This document shows, piece by piece, positions 6,613 to 14,012 of a stretch of DNA of 17,085 nt. This stretch comes from Chloroflexota bacterium (lineage in GTDB: Bacteria > Chloroflexota > Dehalococcoidia > Lucifugimonadales > JADFKI01): assembly GCA_009838595.1 (NCBI GenBank), contig VXRI01000198.1:1-17085 (forward strand), read 5' to 3'. Under the pieces are notes generated by a model that saw only the letters and a program-made list of their open reading frames with translations, was not told the DNA's origin and searched no databases. The position numbers and the translations under genes are program-made. Position 1 is the first letter of the stretch. Each line of letters starts with the position of its first letter.

Positions 6613-7289
6613 CGGACTGGCTATATCGGATATGCATACCGCTGCAACGCACGGTGCTTCGGCTGTTCGCCGACTGGAAGGTGAACGGCTTGGAGAATGT
6701 GCCGCCTATGGGCGCGATCATCATCATCGCCAATCACCAGAGCAACTTTGACCCGCCGCTGTTAAGCGCAAGCATTCCGCGCAGAGTATATTTCCTCGCC
6801 AAGGCGAGCTTGTTCATGGGGCATGCCATCACATGGTTCCTGAGTTCGTACGGCGCGTTTCCCGTCAACCGCGAGAGCGCCGATATTCGCGCGTATCGCT
6901 GGGTCGTAAGGCAGCTCAGATATGGTAAGCCTGTCGTGCTGTTTCCCGAAGGCACGCGGTCGCGCGGCGGTATGACGCGCGCAAAGCCTGGCATCGCGCA
7001 AATCGCATTGCAGTCGCAAGCGGCCATCTTGCCCGTTGGCATCGTGGGAACGCACAGGCTAGGTACTTGGATGCGCGTGTTCAACCCGACAGGCAAAATA
7101 ACCGTGAACATCGGCCCTGTATTCTCCGTGCCACCTATCGAAGGCAGGCCGAGCCGGGAACTGCTCGAATCCATTTCCGATATGATAATGCAGCGTGTGG
7201 CGATGCAGCTGCCCGACGAGATTCGCGGCGTGTACAACGAAGAAGCGATAAAGAATGCGGCACGGCGGGGCGCGGGCGAGAGTGTGTAG
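6606..7289 (+). CDS. plsC: 1-acyl-sn-glycerol-3-phosphate acyltransferase (lysophosphatidate acyltransferase)
   Basis: A 227-residue membrane-associated acyltransferase that adds the second acyl chain to lysophosphatidic acid, giving phosphatidic acid for phospholipid synthesis. The catalytic motif H-x4-D is H44-D49 (NHQSNFD), the substrate-binding motif is FPEGTRSR (113-120), and VNRE (87-90) is the second motif. A hydrophobic stretch at about 36-43 and amphipathic segments near 64-82 suit membrane contact. The ATG overlaps the end of cmk by seven bases and has GAAGG seven bases upstream. Cmk-plsC adjacency is seen in other bacteria. A role as a more general PlsC-family acyltransferase cannot be excluded. 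Confidence 0.92.
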   Translation: MLTDWLYRICIPLQRTVLRLFADWKVNGLENVPPMGAIIIIANHQSNFDPPLLSASIPRRVYFLAKASLFMGHAITWFLSSYGAFPVNRESADIRAYRWVVRQLRYGKPVVLFPEGTRSRGGMTRAKPGIAQIALQSQAAILPVGIVGTHRLGTWMRVFNPTGKITVNIGPVFSVPPIEGRPSRELLESISDMIMQRVAMQLPDEIRGVYNEEAIKNAARRGAGESV

Positions 7290-7292
7290 AGT

Positions 7293-9137
7293 ATGTGCGG
7301 CATTATCGGATACATAGGCGAGCGCGCGGCGGCGCCGATCATTCTTGAAGGGCTTGGCGCGCTCGAGTATCGCGGATACGACAGCGCCGGCATAGCCGTG
7401 CTGGACGAAGTCGGTATGCCGCAACTGTACAAGTCTGCGGGCAAGTTGTCCAAGCTCCGCAGCAAATTGCGCAATGGCTTGCCGGACGGCAACATCGGCA
7501 TCGGGCATACTCGCTGGGCGACGCACGGCGGACCGACCGACTTCAACGCGCACCCGCACACCGATGGCACCGGGGATATTCTGGTTGTGCACAACGGCAT
7601 ATTAGAGAACTACCTAGAACTGAAGCAGGAACTCGTAGCCAAAGGATGCGAATTCATTTCGCAGACGGATGCCGAGTGCATCCCACATCTCATCGAATCG
7701 TATATGCGCGAAGGCTGCTCGTTTGAAGACGCGGTGCGCGCCGCGGCAAGCCGAATGGAAGGCGCAAATGCGGTCGTGGTTCTGAGCAGGAAGGAACCGG
7801 ATAAGATAATATCGTTCAAGATCGGTAACGCGGGTGGCATCGTCATCGGCTACGGCGAAGATGAGATGCTTCTTGCCAGCGACATATCCGCACTGCTGCC
7901 TCATGTGCGCGATGTGGCGTATCTTGCGGTAGGCGAAATAGCGACGGTTACGCGCGATGTCGTGAAGTACACACGCATCGACGGCGCGTCCGTCAAAAAG
8001 AAGAAGGCGCGGGTGTCCTACGAAGCTATGACCGCGACGAAGGGCGAATACAGCCACTTCATGCTCAAAGAGATACACGAGCAGCCGGACGCCGTTCTCG
8101 ACACGCTGCGCGGACGCGTGCAGTTCGACCCACCGGGCATTACGCTACCGGAACTGGCGTTCACCGACGAAGAAATACAGAAGTTCAACCGCGCAGTCAT
8201 CATTGGCATGGGGACGAGCATGCACGCCGGCATGGTAGGGCGGATGTGGATCGAATCGCTGGCGGGCATGGCGTGCGAGGTGGACAACTCGTCCGAATTC
8301 CGATACCGAGACGCCTATATGGACGAGAACACGCTGGTCATATCCATATCGCAGTCCGGCGAGACGGCGGACACGCTGGGCGCGATGGAAGAGGCGAAAC
8401 TGCGTGGCGCGCGGCAGGTCACGCTCTGCAACTACGAAGGCACGCAGTCAACGCGTATAGCCGATGCCGTGTTGCCCATACGCGCCGGTCTCGAGATTAG
8501 CGTGGCAGGCACGAAAACATTCGTCTGCTCGCTGGTAACGCTGTACGCGCTGGCTGGGCATCTCGGTGTCAAGCGCGGCCTGATAAGCCGAAAGCGACTG
8601 AAGACTATTGTGCAAGAATTGGCGCACCTGCCGGAGATGATAGGGCAGCTCATATCCGATCAGGCGCAGTACGAACGCCTCGCCCTGAATTACGCCCGCC
8701 GTGCGAATTTTCTATTCTTGGGACGCGGTAAAAATTACCCGCTGGCGATGGAAGGTGCGCTAAAGCTCAAGGAGATAAGCTACATCCACGCAGAGGGCTA
8801 CCCGGCAGGCGAGATGAAGCACGGTCCGATCTCGCTGATAGACAGAAAAATGCCCGTCGTTGCGCTCGTCCCAAAAGACGACTTATATGAGAAAATGCTC
8901 GGCAATGTGAATGAAGTCAAGGCGCGGCGCGGCAGCGTAATCGCCGTCGCCACGGAAGGTGACGAGCATATTGGCGACAAGGCGAACGATGTTATATGGG
9001 TGCCACAAGCATCGGCAAACATCACGCCAATCCTGAACGCTATCCCGATGCAGCTGCTGGCATACTACATCGCCGTAGAGCGCGGCTGCGATGTGGACAT
9101 GCCCCGAAACCTAGCCAAATCCGTAACTGTTGAGTAG
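7293..9137 (+). CDS. glmS: Glutamine--fructose-6-phosphate aminotransferase (isomerizing)
   Basis: A 614-residue cytoplasmic enzyme making glucosamine-6-phosphate from fructose-6-phosphate and glutamine, the entry step for peptidoglycan amino sugars. It begins MCGIIGYIG, where Cys2 becomes the N-terminal nucleophile of the glutaminase domain. GHTRWATHG (about 70-78) and VVHNGILENY (about 96-105) follow. Two SIS sugar-isomerase domains start near residues 297 (GMGTSMHAG) and 470 (LGRGKNYPLAMEGALKLKE). The C-terminus ends PRNLAKSVTVE with the conserved Lys609. It starts three bases after plsC and has no strong Shine-Dalgarno of its own, so translation is probably coupled. There is no room upstream for a glmS ribozyme. 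Confidence 0.97.
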   Translation: MCGIIGYIGERAAAPIILEGLGALEYRGYDSAGIAVLDEVGMPQLYKSAGKLSKLRSKLRNGLPDGNIGIGHTRWATHGGPTDFNAHPHTDGTGDILVVHNGILENYLELKQELVAKGCEFISQTDAECIPHLIESYMREGCSFEDAVRAAASRMEGANAVVVLSRKEPDKIISFKIGNAGGIVIGYGEDEMLLASDISALLPHVRDVAYLAVGEIATVTRDVVKYTRIDGASVKKKKARVSYEAMTATKGEYSHFMLKEIHEQPDAVLDTLRGRVQFDPPGITLPELAFTDEEIQKFNRAVIIGMGTSMHAGMVGRMWIESLAGMACEVDNSSEFRYRDAYMDENTLVISISQSGETADTLGAMEEAKLRGARQVTLCNYEGTQSTRIADAVLPIRAGLEISVAGTKTFVCSLVTLYALAGHLGVKRGLISRKRLKTIVQELAHLPEMIGQLISDQAQYERLALNYARRANFLFLGRGKNYPLAMEGALKLKEISYIHAEGYPAGEMKHGPISLIDRKMPVVALVPKDDLYEKMLGNVNEVKARRGSVIAVATEGDEHIGDKANDVIWVPQASANITPILNAIPMQLLAYYIAVERGCDVDMPRNLAKSVTVE

Positions 9138-9171
9138 CGCTGTCGTATATCCTCGGAAGCGCCCGAAGAGT

Positions 9172-9204
9172 CCCTTACCCCTCATGGGGAATGTTAGGAT
9201 GGGG
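9172..9204. repeat. Degenerate intergenic palindrome, copy 1 (CCCTTACCCC...TTAGGATGGGG)
   Basis: After glmS the sequence reads CCCTTACCCC, TCAT, GGGG and then TTAGGATGGGG. The inner four base pairs are perfect and the outer arms pair with mismatches. It resembles the better-preserved element before rpsO. It could act as an mRNA 3'-end structure, but no T-run follows. Confidence 0.4.
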
Positions 9205-9313
9205 TATTGAATAGGATGATTGGCACAGATACGAACTCGCTCCCCTATGCCCAAATTCCCGTTGAATATACGCCTATCGTATGCTAGTTTAGTGCTGATG
9301 GTCAGAGGTTGAA

Positions 9314-9535
9314 ATGTTACCGCATGTTTCCAAATTCGGCATATATCTGAATCCCAGCGAGCACAAGGTGGTTCGCATTACATCACCATATTGGTTTCCC
9401 GAAGAACCCGATTGGGTCTATGTGACCAGCGAGGTGAACGATACCTTGCTGAACATTCGCGAGGCGATCCGGGACAGGCAGCTTGCCGAAAACCCTGACT
9501 CCGTTACCTGGGGCAGGATTCCCCTGCGCGACTAA
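9314..9535 (+). CDS. Hypothetical protein, 73 residues
   Basis: Not recognised. It is a small, soluble, slightly acidic protein with no signal peptide or membrane segment. It contains an aromatic patch (YWFPEEPDWVYV, about residues 27-38) followed by a probable helix (NDTLLNIREAIRDRQLAE). A good AGAGG (9304-9308) lies five bases before the ATG. It is 26 bases upstream of an MFS transporter on the same strand and may be co-transcribed with it. The sequence before it contains TTGAAT (9262-9267) and TATGCT or TAGTTT, but none gives a clean promoter. The Shine-Dalgarno, placement and composition favour a real gene. Confidence 0.65.
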   Translation: MLPHVSKFGIYLNPSEHKVVRITSPYWFPEEPDWVYVTSEVNDTLLNIREAIRDRQLAENPDSVTWGRIPLRD

Positions 9536-9561
9536 ACCCGGCAAATCGAGCGAGGCTGTGG

Positions 9562-10902
9562 TTGACCGAACACGCGCCTAGCGCACCGTATTTTTACTTC
9601 ATCAGCGTGCTCCAGCGCTACATTCCGCCAGCGCTGCGCTATCCCGCGTATCGCAAATACTGGTTTGGCACGCTGGCGTCCGTCAGCGGCTTCCAGATGC
9701 TCACATTCGCCATGCTATGGGTGGCGTACGACCTGACGAATTCGCCGCTGTTCCTTGGCTATGTTGGCGCGCTCAATGCCATTCCTGCCATACTGCTGAA
9801 CCTGTTCGGCGGCGTGTTCGCGGACATGTTCGACAAGCGGCGGCTCATAATCGGCTGCCAGCTCATCACTGCATCGCTAATCTTCATCCTCGCGCTGATG
9901 ACGCTGTTCGATGCGCTGCACATCTACAACCTGCTACTCATCGCGTTTCTTGCAGGGGCGGTCAACGCATTCGACCAGCCCGCGCGCCAGGCGCTGTACC
10001 CGCATTTAATAGAACGCTCCGCCATCATGAGCGCGGTGTCGCTGAACGCCGCAATCTGGCAAGGGACGCGCATTGTGGCGCCCGCAATCGCGGGTCTAAT
10101 CATCGCGTACCTCGGCACCTCCATCTCGCTGTTCCTATCCGGCGCGGGCTTTGTAACAATGGCGCTGGTGATGGTCGCGCTCAAAGTGCCGCAGATAGAG
10201 CGCGGTGGCAGCGGCAACGCCGCCCGCGACATGCTGGACGGCTTGAAATTCATCATCGGCAATTCGGCGTTCTCGTTCCTCATCGCCATGACATTCTTCA
10301 ACAGCTTCTTTGGCATGGCGTATATCTTCATGATGCCGATCTTCGCAGTGGACATCTTGAAGGTCGGCGCGGACGGGCAGGGCGTGCTTATGGGTGTAAG
10401 CGGCGCCGGCGCACTCGCCACTACAATGATACTCGGCTCGGTGGGTAATTTCCGGCAGAAGGGGTTGATGCTCATAGGCGGCGCGACCGCATTCGGCCTG
10501 TCGCTGATGCTGTTCGGCACAGCATCTCAGGCATACCCGTCTTATTTGCTCGCACTAGGAATTATGCTCTTCATCGGCATATTCAACTCCATCTACATGA
10601 TTTCCATAATGAGCTCGCTGCAGATGATGGTGCCGAACAGCATGCGTGGCCGTGTGATGGGCTTCTACGGCATGACCTGGAGCATTATGCCGCTCGGCGG
10701 AATGCAGGCTGGCTGGATAGCGAACTACCTCGGTGCGCCGCTCGCGGTGTTCATCGGCGGTCTCGCGGTCGCAGGATTCGCCGTCGGACCCGCTATGCTT
10801 AACAAGCAGGTCCGTAACATCGGCACGCTGGTAAACCAAGTAGAGCAAGCCATGTCATCCGCCCGCCAACAACCGCAGCGCGCCGCGCCCGGCGGCGATT
10901 AG
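9562..10902 (+). CDS. MFS transporter, MFS_3 (EntS-like) type
   Basis: A 446-residue integral membrane transporter with about 12 helices. Motif A is GGVFADMFDKRRLIIG (83-98). The segment AFDQPARQALYPHLI and the following SLNAAIWQGTRIVAPAIAGLI are typical of MFS_3 family exporters. It is only distantly related to the tandem pair at 1546-4168. The start is TTG at 9562, with GAGG six bases upstream; the next in-frame ATG falls inside the first helix and would truncate it. A hydrophilic Gln/Arg/Ala-rich tail (about 425-446) should lie in the cytoplasm. It follows the 73-residue unknown gene by 26 bases. Cargo unknown; export of a small organic molecule or drug is the family guess. Confidence 0.9.
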   Translation: MTEHAPSAPYFYFISVLQRYIPPALRYPAYRKYWFGTLASVSGFQMLTFAMLWVAYDLTNSPLFLGYVGALNAIPAILLNLFGGVFADMFDKRRLIIGCQLITASLIFILALMTLFDALHIYNLLLIAFLAGAVNAFDQPARQALYPHLIERSAIMSAVSLNAAIWQGTRIVAPAIAGLIIAYLGTSISLFLSGAGFVTMALVMVALKVPQIERGGSGNAARDMLDGLKFIIGNSAFSFLIAMTFFNSFFGMAYIFMMPIFAVDILKVGADGQGVLMGVSGAGALATTMILGSVGNFRQKGLMLIGGATAFGLSLMLFGTASQAYPSYLLALGIMLFIGIFNSIYMISIMSSLQMMVPNSMRGRVMGFYGMTWSIMPLGGMQAGWIANYLGAPLAVFIGGLAVAGFAVGPAMLNKQVRNIGTLVNQVEQAMSSARQQPQRAAPGGD

Positions 10903-10911
10903 CGGGCACAT

Positions 10912-10945
10912 TCTCCCTCAAGGAAAGGCTAGGGCTAAGCTAGGA
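10912..10945. repeat. Degenerate intergenic palindrome, copy 2 (CTCCCTC...AAGGCTAGGG)
   Basis: Just after the third MFS gene the sequence reads TCTCCCTCAAGGAAAGG followed by CTAGGGCTAAGCTAGGATG. It shares the CCCTC / TAGGG layout of the elements at 9172 and 13504, but the arms are poorly preserved. Assigned by visual similarity only. Confidence 0.28.
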
Positions 10946-11039
10946 TGTGTCAAACCGCCACTTCGACACGACCGATACAACCGATGTAATCCCCACTTGC
11001 AAGAACTGATTTAATAAGATTGCTAACTTGGAGAAAACA

Positions 11040-12452
11040 ATGCCTGAATCCGCTCTACACTACCTCACCATCAGCGAAGCGGCAGCTCTCATCGCAAGCA
11101 AGCAGCTTTCGCCTGTCGAACTCGTCGCGGCGCATCTCGACCGCATTGAAAGTACGGATGAACGGTTGAACTCATTCGTAACGCTGCTCGCGGACGAGGC
11201 GAAGGCGGCTGCCGCAAGCGCGGAGTCGGAGATACAGGCTGGCAACTATCGCGGTGCGCTGCACGGCATCCCCGTCGGGTTGAAAGACCTGTACTACACG
11301 AAGGGCGTCCGCACGACAATTGGCTCCAAGATAATGGGCGAATTCGTGCCCGACTACGATGCCGCAGTTACAGAACGATTCCAAGATTCCGGCGCGATAA
11401 TCATGGGCAAGTTGCAGATGCACGAGTTCGCTCTCGGCGCAACCAGCGAGAACCCGCACCACGGGCCGGCGCACAATCCCTGGGACATCACGCGAATCAC
11501 CGGCGGGTCGAGCGGCGGCTCCGGCTCATCGGTCGCCGCCGGGCAGTGCATGTCGGCACTTGGCAGCGACACAGGCGGCTCCGTGCGGATCCCATCTTCG
11601 GCTTGCGGCATCGTGGGACATAAGCCAACCTTCGGCCGCATCAGCAGGCACGGGGTCTTCCCGCTCGCGAACAGTCTAGACACCGTAGGTCCAATGACCC
11701 GCACCGTCATGGACGCGGCAATCGTGATGAACGTCATCGCCGGCTACGATGCACGCGACCAGTCCTGCGCCAACCGTCCTGACGAAGATTTCACACGCCT
11801 GCTGGGGCAGGACATCGCCGGGCTGCGGATTGGTGTACCGCAGGATTACTTCTACGATGTCATCGACGACGAAGTGCGAACCGCGCTTCAGCAGTCGGCA
11901 AGTAAACTTGAAGAGCTTGGCGCGCATGTGGAAGACTGCTCCATCCCTGCACTGAACGACTCCATCAGCATATCCGGAACGATCCTGTTAACCGAGGCAG
12001 CGGAGATACACCTAGACAACCTGCGTGAGTGCGCGGACGACTTAGGCGCGGATGTGCGCGGCCGCTTAGAAGAAGGCGCGATGACGACCGCCGTCGCATA
12101 TATTGCGGCGCAGCGAGCGCGTACCGAATTCAACCGCGCCTTTGCGGACGCATTCAAATCATACGACATCTTGCTCGCTCCGACCAACGCTATTCCTGCG
12201 CCTAAAATCGGCGAGAACATCATTGAAATCAACGGGCAGACAGAGCACAAGCTCGCCGTAATGCCGCGACTCACACGCCCGCATAACGTATGCGGCATAC
12301 CCACCGTGTCGGTGCCTTGCGGCTTCAGCTCCGACGGCTTGCCCATAGGCATGCAGCTCGCCGCGTCCCCATTCAACGACGCCTTAGCCTTGCAAGTAGC
12401 TCACGCCTACGAGCAGTCAACCAACTGGCACACGATGCACCCGCCGCTATAG
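11040..12452 (+). CDS. Amidase (amidase-signature family, GatA-like)
   Basis: A 470-residue cytoplasmic amide hydrolase. The Ser-cisSer-Lys triad is visible as K82 (VGLKDL), S157 in GGSSGGS (155-161) and the nucleophile S181 in SDTGGS. HKPTFGRIS follows, as in the family. GatA of tRNA amidotransferase is the nearest well-known relative, but no gatB or gatC is adjacent and the chain is a little short. IPSSACG replaces the more usual GatA wording, so a stand-alone amidase with unknown substrate is more likely. The ATG at 11040 has GGAG six bases upstream (11030-11033); the TTG at 11028 overlaps that site and is rejected. No neighbour suggests the substrate. Confidence 0.9.
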   Translation: MPESALHYLTISEAAALIASKQLSPVELVAAHLDRIESTDERLNSFVTLLADEAKAAAASAESEIQAGNYRGALHGIPVGLKDLYYTKGVRTTIGSKIMGEFVPDYDAAVTERFQDSGAIIMGKLQMHEFALGATSENPHHGPAHNPWDITRITGGSSGGSGSSVAAGQCMSALGSDTGGSVRIPSSACGIVGHKPTFGRISRHGVFPLANSLDTVGPMTRTVMDAAIVMNVIAGYDARDQSCANRPDEDFTRLLGQDIAGLRIGVPQDYFYDVIDDEVRTALQQSASKLEELGAHVEDCSIPALNDSISISGTILLTEAAEIHLDNLRECADDLGADVRGRLEEGAMTTAVAYIAAQRARTEFNRAFADAFKSYDILLAPTNAIPAPKIGENIIEINGQTEHKLAVMPRLTRPHNVCGIPTVSVPCGFSSDGLPIGMQLAASPFNDALALQVAHAYEQSTNWHTMHPPL

Positions 12453-12467
12453 AGCATTGCGTCGTGC

Positions 12468-12496
12468 CTGACAAGACCTTCCTTCTGGTGTATGAT
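12468..12496 (+). promoter_or_regulatory. Sigma-70-type promoter for the alpha/beta hydrolase
   Basis: CTGACA (12468-12473) and TATGAT (12491-12496) each match consensus at five of six positions with the ideal 17-base spacer. The start near 12503 would give a leader of about 75 bases, so the hydrolase is probably transcribed separately from the amidase. Confidence 0.65.
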
Positions 12497-12577
12497 TTGG
12501 CGCGTTGCACTTAAAGGAAAATCGACTGACAAGTTCAGCAAGATATCGAAATTGCGGATATTCGGAGGCATAGAGAT

Positions 12578-13492
12578 TTGAGTTCACAGGCAAGTACACA
12601 AGGACTGTCGCTACATGACGCGGCGCGCGCGATGGGTGTGCAGTTCGCAAACGATAACGTGCCGCAGGACAAGTTCGTCGATGCGAACGGGCTGCGCTTT
12701 CACTACCTCGAATGGGGCAACCCGGACAATCCACCTATGCTTCTGCTTCACGGCTTCGCGCAAACTTGCCATTCGTGGGACTTCGTCGCGCTCGGCTTCA
12801 GTGACGACTACCATGTTATCGTGCTGGATCAGCGCGGACACGGTGACAGCGATTGGGCGCCGGACGGCGATTACTCGCCTGAAACACAGCAGAAGGACAT
12901 ATCCGCCGTAGTCAATGCGCTGGGACTGGAAGGCTTTGTGCTGATGGGGCTTTCGATGGGTGGCAGGAATTCATTCACATATGCGGCGAACAACTCGGAC
13001 AAAGTGAAGGCGCTGGTCATAGTGGACGCCGCGCCGCAGAATATGACGCAAGGCACAGACAACATCCGCAACTTCGTGCAGCAAGACGACGAGCTGGAAT
13101 CGGTTGATGCCTTCGTGGACCGAGTCTTGCAGTTCAACCCGCGCCGCGACCGGCAACAGGTGCGCGGCAGCATCCTGCACAACCTCAAGGAGCTGCCGAA
13201 CGGCAATTGGACATGGAAGTACGACCGCGCGCTCCGCAGACAGGGACGGCGCATGGGCAGCGACCCAGAGACCGAACAGCGCCTGTGGGGATACGTCCGA
13301 TCGCTGCAATGCCCGACGCTGCTGGTGCGTGGCGGCGCGAGCGACATCGTTGCGCTGGACACAGCCGACAGAATGCACCAAGCAATCTCCAACAGCCGCC
13401 TAGCTACAATAGAAGGCGCAGGTCACCTCGTCATGGGCGACAGCCCGTCCGGCTTCCAGAAGGCCGTAACCGAGTTTATCGCATCGCTGTAA
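12578..13492 (+). CDS. Alpha/beta hydrolase fold protein
   Basis: A 304-residue cytoplasmic hydrolase. The oxyanion region is LLLHGFAQTCHSWD (55-68), followed by VLDQRGHGDSD (82-92). The nucleophile elbow is GLSMGG with Ser126; the acid is probably Asp256 (GGASDIV) and the base His283 (GAGHLV). The cap between about 150 and 240 is helical and rich in Arg and Gln. These features fit esterases, lactonases and C-C bond hydrolases; a Ser nucleophile argues against haloalkane dehalogenases and epoxide hydrolases, which use Asp. The TTG start at 12578 is well supported by GGAGG nine bases upstream (12564-12568). The first 30 residues, before the core fold, are an extra polar extension. Substrate unknown. 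Confidence 0.9.
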   Translation: MSSQASTQGLSLHDAARAMGVQFANDNVPQDKFVDANGLRFHYLEWGNPDNPPMLLLHGFAQTCHSWDFVALGFSDDYHVIVLDQRGHGDSDWAPDGDYSPETQQKDISAVVNALGLEGFVLMGLSMGGRNSFTYAANNSDKVKALVIVDAAPQNMTQGTDNIRNFVQQDDELESVDAFVDRVLQFNPRRDRQQVRGSILHNLKELPNGNWTWKYDRALRRQGRRMGSDPETEQRLWGYVRSLQCPTLLVRGGASDIVALDTADRMHQAISNSRLATIEGAGHLVMGDSPSGFQKAVTEFIASL

Positions 13493-13503
13493 GCAAATTC
13501 GTT

Positions 13504-13566
13504 ATTGCCACCCTAAATTGCCACCCTAACCCTCCATATCAGGGAGACAAGACTATTAGGGTGGCA
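13504..13566. repeat. Tandem 13-mer plus inverted copy forming a long hairpin (palindrome copy 3)
   Basis: ATTGCCACCCTAA occurs twice in direct tandem (13504-13516 and 13517-13529). An inverted copy, TTAGGGTGGCA (13556-13566), pairs perfectly over 11 bases with the second one. Inside the loop CCCT and AGGG can pair again. It lies 11 bases after the hydrolase stop. It may end or protect that transcript, but GTTGCC rather than a T-run follows. Either of the two left arms can pair with the single right arm. Confidence 0.7.
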
Positions 13567-13596
13567 GTTGCCAGTCGCGCCGTTGCACAAAATCCG

Positions 13597-13626
13597 TTGC
13601 GCCACTCTGCTGCGCTGTGCTAGACT
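13597..13626 (+). promoter_or_regulatory. Candidate promoter for rpsO
   Basis: TTGCGC (13597-13602) and TAGACT (13621-13626, four of six) are 18 bases apart, with TGTGC just before the -10. The start near 13633 would give a leader of about 50 bases before the rpsO start. The -35 match is weak. Confidence 0.38.
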
Positions 13627-13665
13627 TGCTGTTGAGAAGAGAAGGAAAATCATATTTAAGGGGAA

Positions 13666-13675
13666 CTCCCGGGAG
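13666..13675 (+). promoter_or_regulatory. Perfect palindrome covering the rpsO Shine-Dalgarno
   Basis: CTCCCGGGAG (13666-13675) is fully self-complementary and its last four bases are the GGAG ribosome-binding site, six bases before the TTG start. Upstream GGGGA can also pair with the CTCCC half, so the site could switch between sequestered and free states. S15 represses its own mRNA in several bacteria, so a leader structure is expected here, but binding to this one is only inference. Confidence 0.4.
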
Positions 13676-13681
13676 AAGGGA

Positions 13682-13945
13682 TTGAATAAGGCTGAAAAGC
13701 AAGCCGTAATTGCAGAGCATCGTACCCACGAGAATGACTCAGGCTCTACCGAACTGCAGGTAGCAGTCCTGACCACCCGCATCCAGCAACTCACGGAACA
13801 CCTCAGAGTCCACAAGCACGACGAGTCCACACGCCGCGGCCTGTTGAAGATGGTCGGCAGGCGGCGCAGGTTGCTTCGATACCTCAATAGGGAAGACGTA
13901 GGCCGTTACAGGGCACTAATCGCCAAGCTCGGTCTGAGAAGGTAG
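13682..13945 (+). CDS. rpsO: 30S ribosomal protein S15
   Basis: An 87-residue ribosomal protein that binds the central domain of 16S rRNA early in 30S assembly. The chain [13 protein letters not shown]...[14 protein letters not shown]...LTEHL...[20 protein letters not shown]...LGLRR matches S15 along its whole length. The open frame extends back to 13568, but S15 begins at the TTG at 13682, which has GGAG at 13672-13675. In the rRNA-contact segment the usual KKDHHS-RRGLL reads [11 protein letters not shown]: the Asp is kept, two His are replaced by Glu and Ser, and the Ser by Thr. It is followed by pnp, the standard gene order, with a hairpin terminator between them. Confidence 0.96.
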   Translation: MNKAEKQAVIAEHRTHENDSGSTELQVAVLTTRIQQLTEHLRVHKHDESTRRGLLKMVGRRRRLLRYLNREDVGRYRALIAKLGLRR

Positions 13946-13956
13946 CCCAGTTCACT

Positions 13957-13984
13957 AGGCAGCGGGGCTGCCTTTCTTCTTTCT
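13957..13984 (+). terminator. Rho-independent terminator / attenuator between rpsO and pnp
   Basis: AGGCAGC (13957-13963) and GCTGCCT (13967-13973) pair perfectly over seven bases with a GGG loop, followed by TTCTTCTTTCTC. Only 28 bases separate its end from the pnp start and no new promoter is seen between, so it probably reduces rather than blocks read-through. An rpsO terminator before pnp is also known in E. coli. Confidence 0.72.
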
Positions 13985-14012
13985 CGCGTTCCCCCTGGAG
14001 GAATGTTATCTT

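Noticed and set aside
7290..7292. Possible glmS ribozyme upstream of glmS
   Set aside because: Only three bases separate plsC from glmS, and plsC coding sequence fills the upstream region.
6734..7600. 288-codon minus-strand open frame across plsC and glmS
   Set aside because: It is antisense to catalytic motifs of two conserved enzymes and spans their junction; its composition is that of a shadow frame.
11040..12452. Amidase as GatA of the tRNA amidotransferase
   Set aside because: No gatB or gatC nearby and the signature region differs from typical GatA, so a stand-alone amidase is the safer call.
13504..13566. Short CRISPR-like repeat unit from the tandem 13-mers
   Set aside because: Two abutting copies with no spacer, plus one inverted copy, form a hairpin and not an array.
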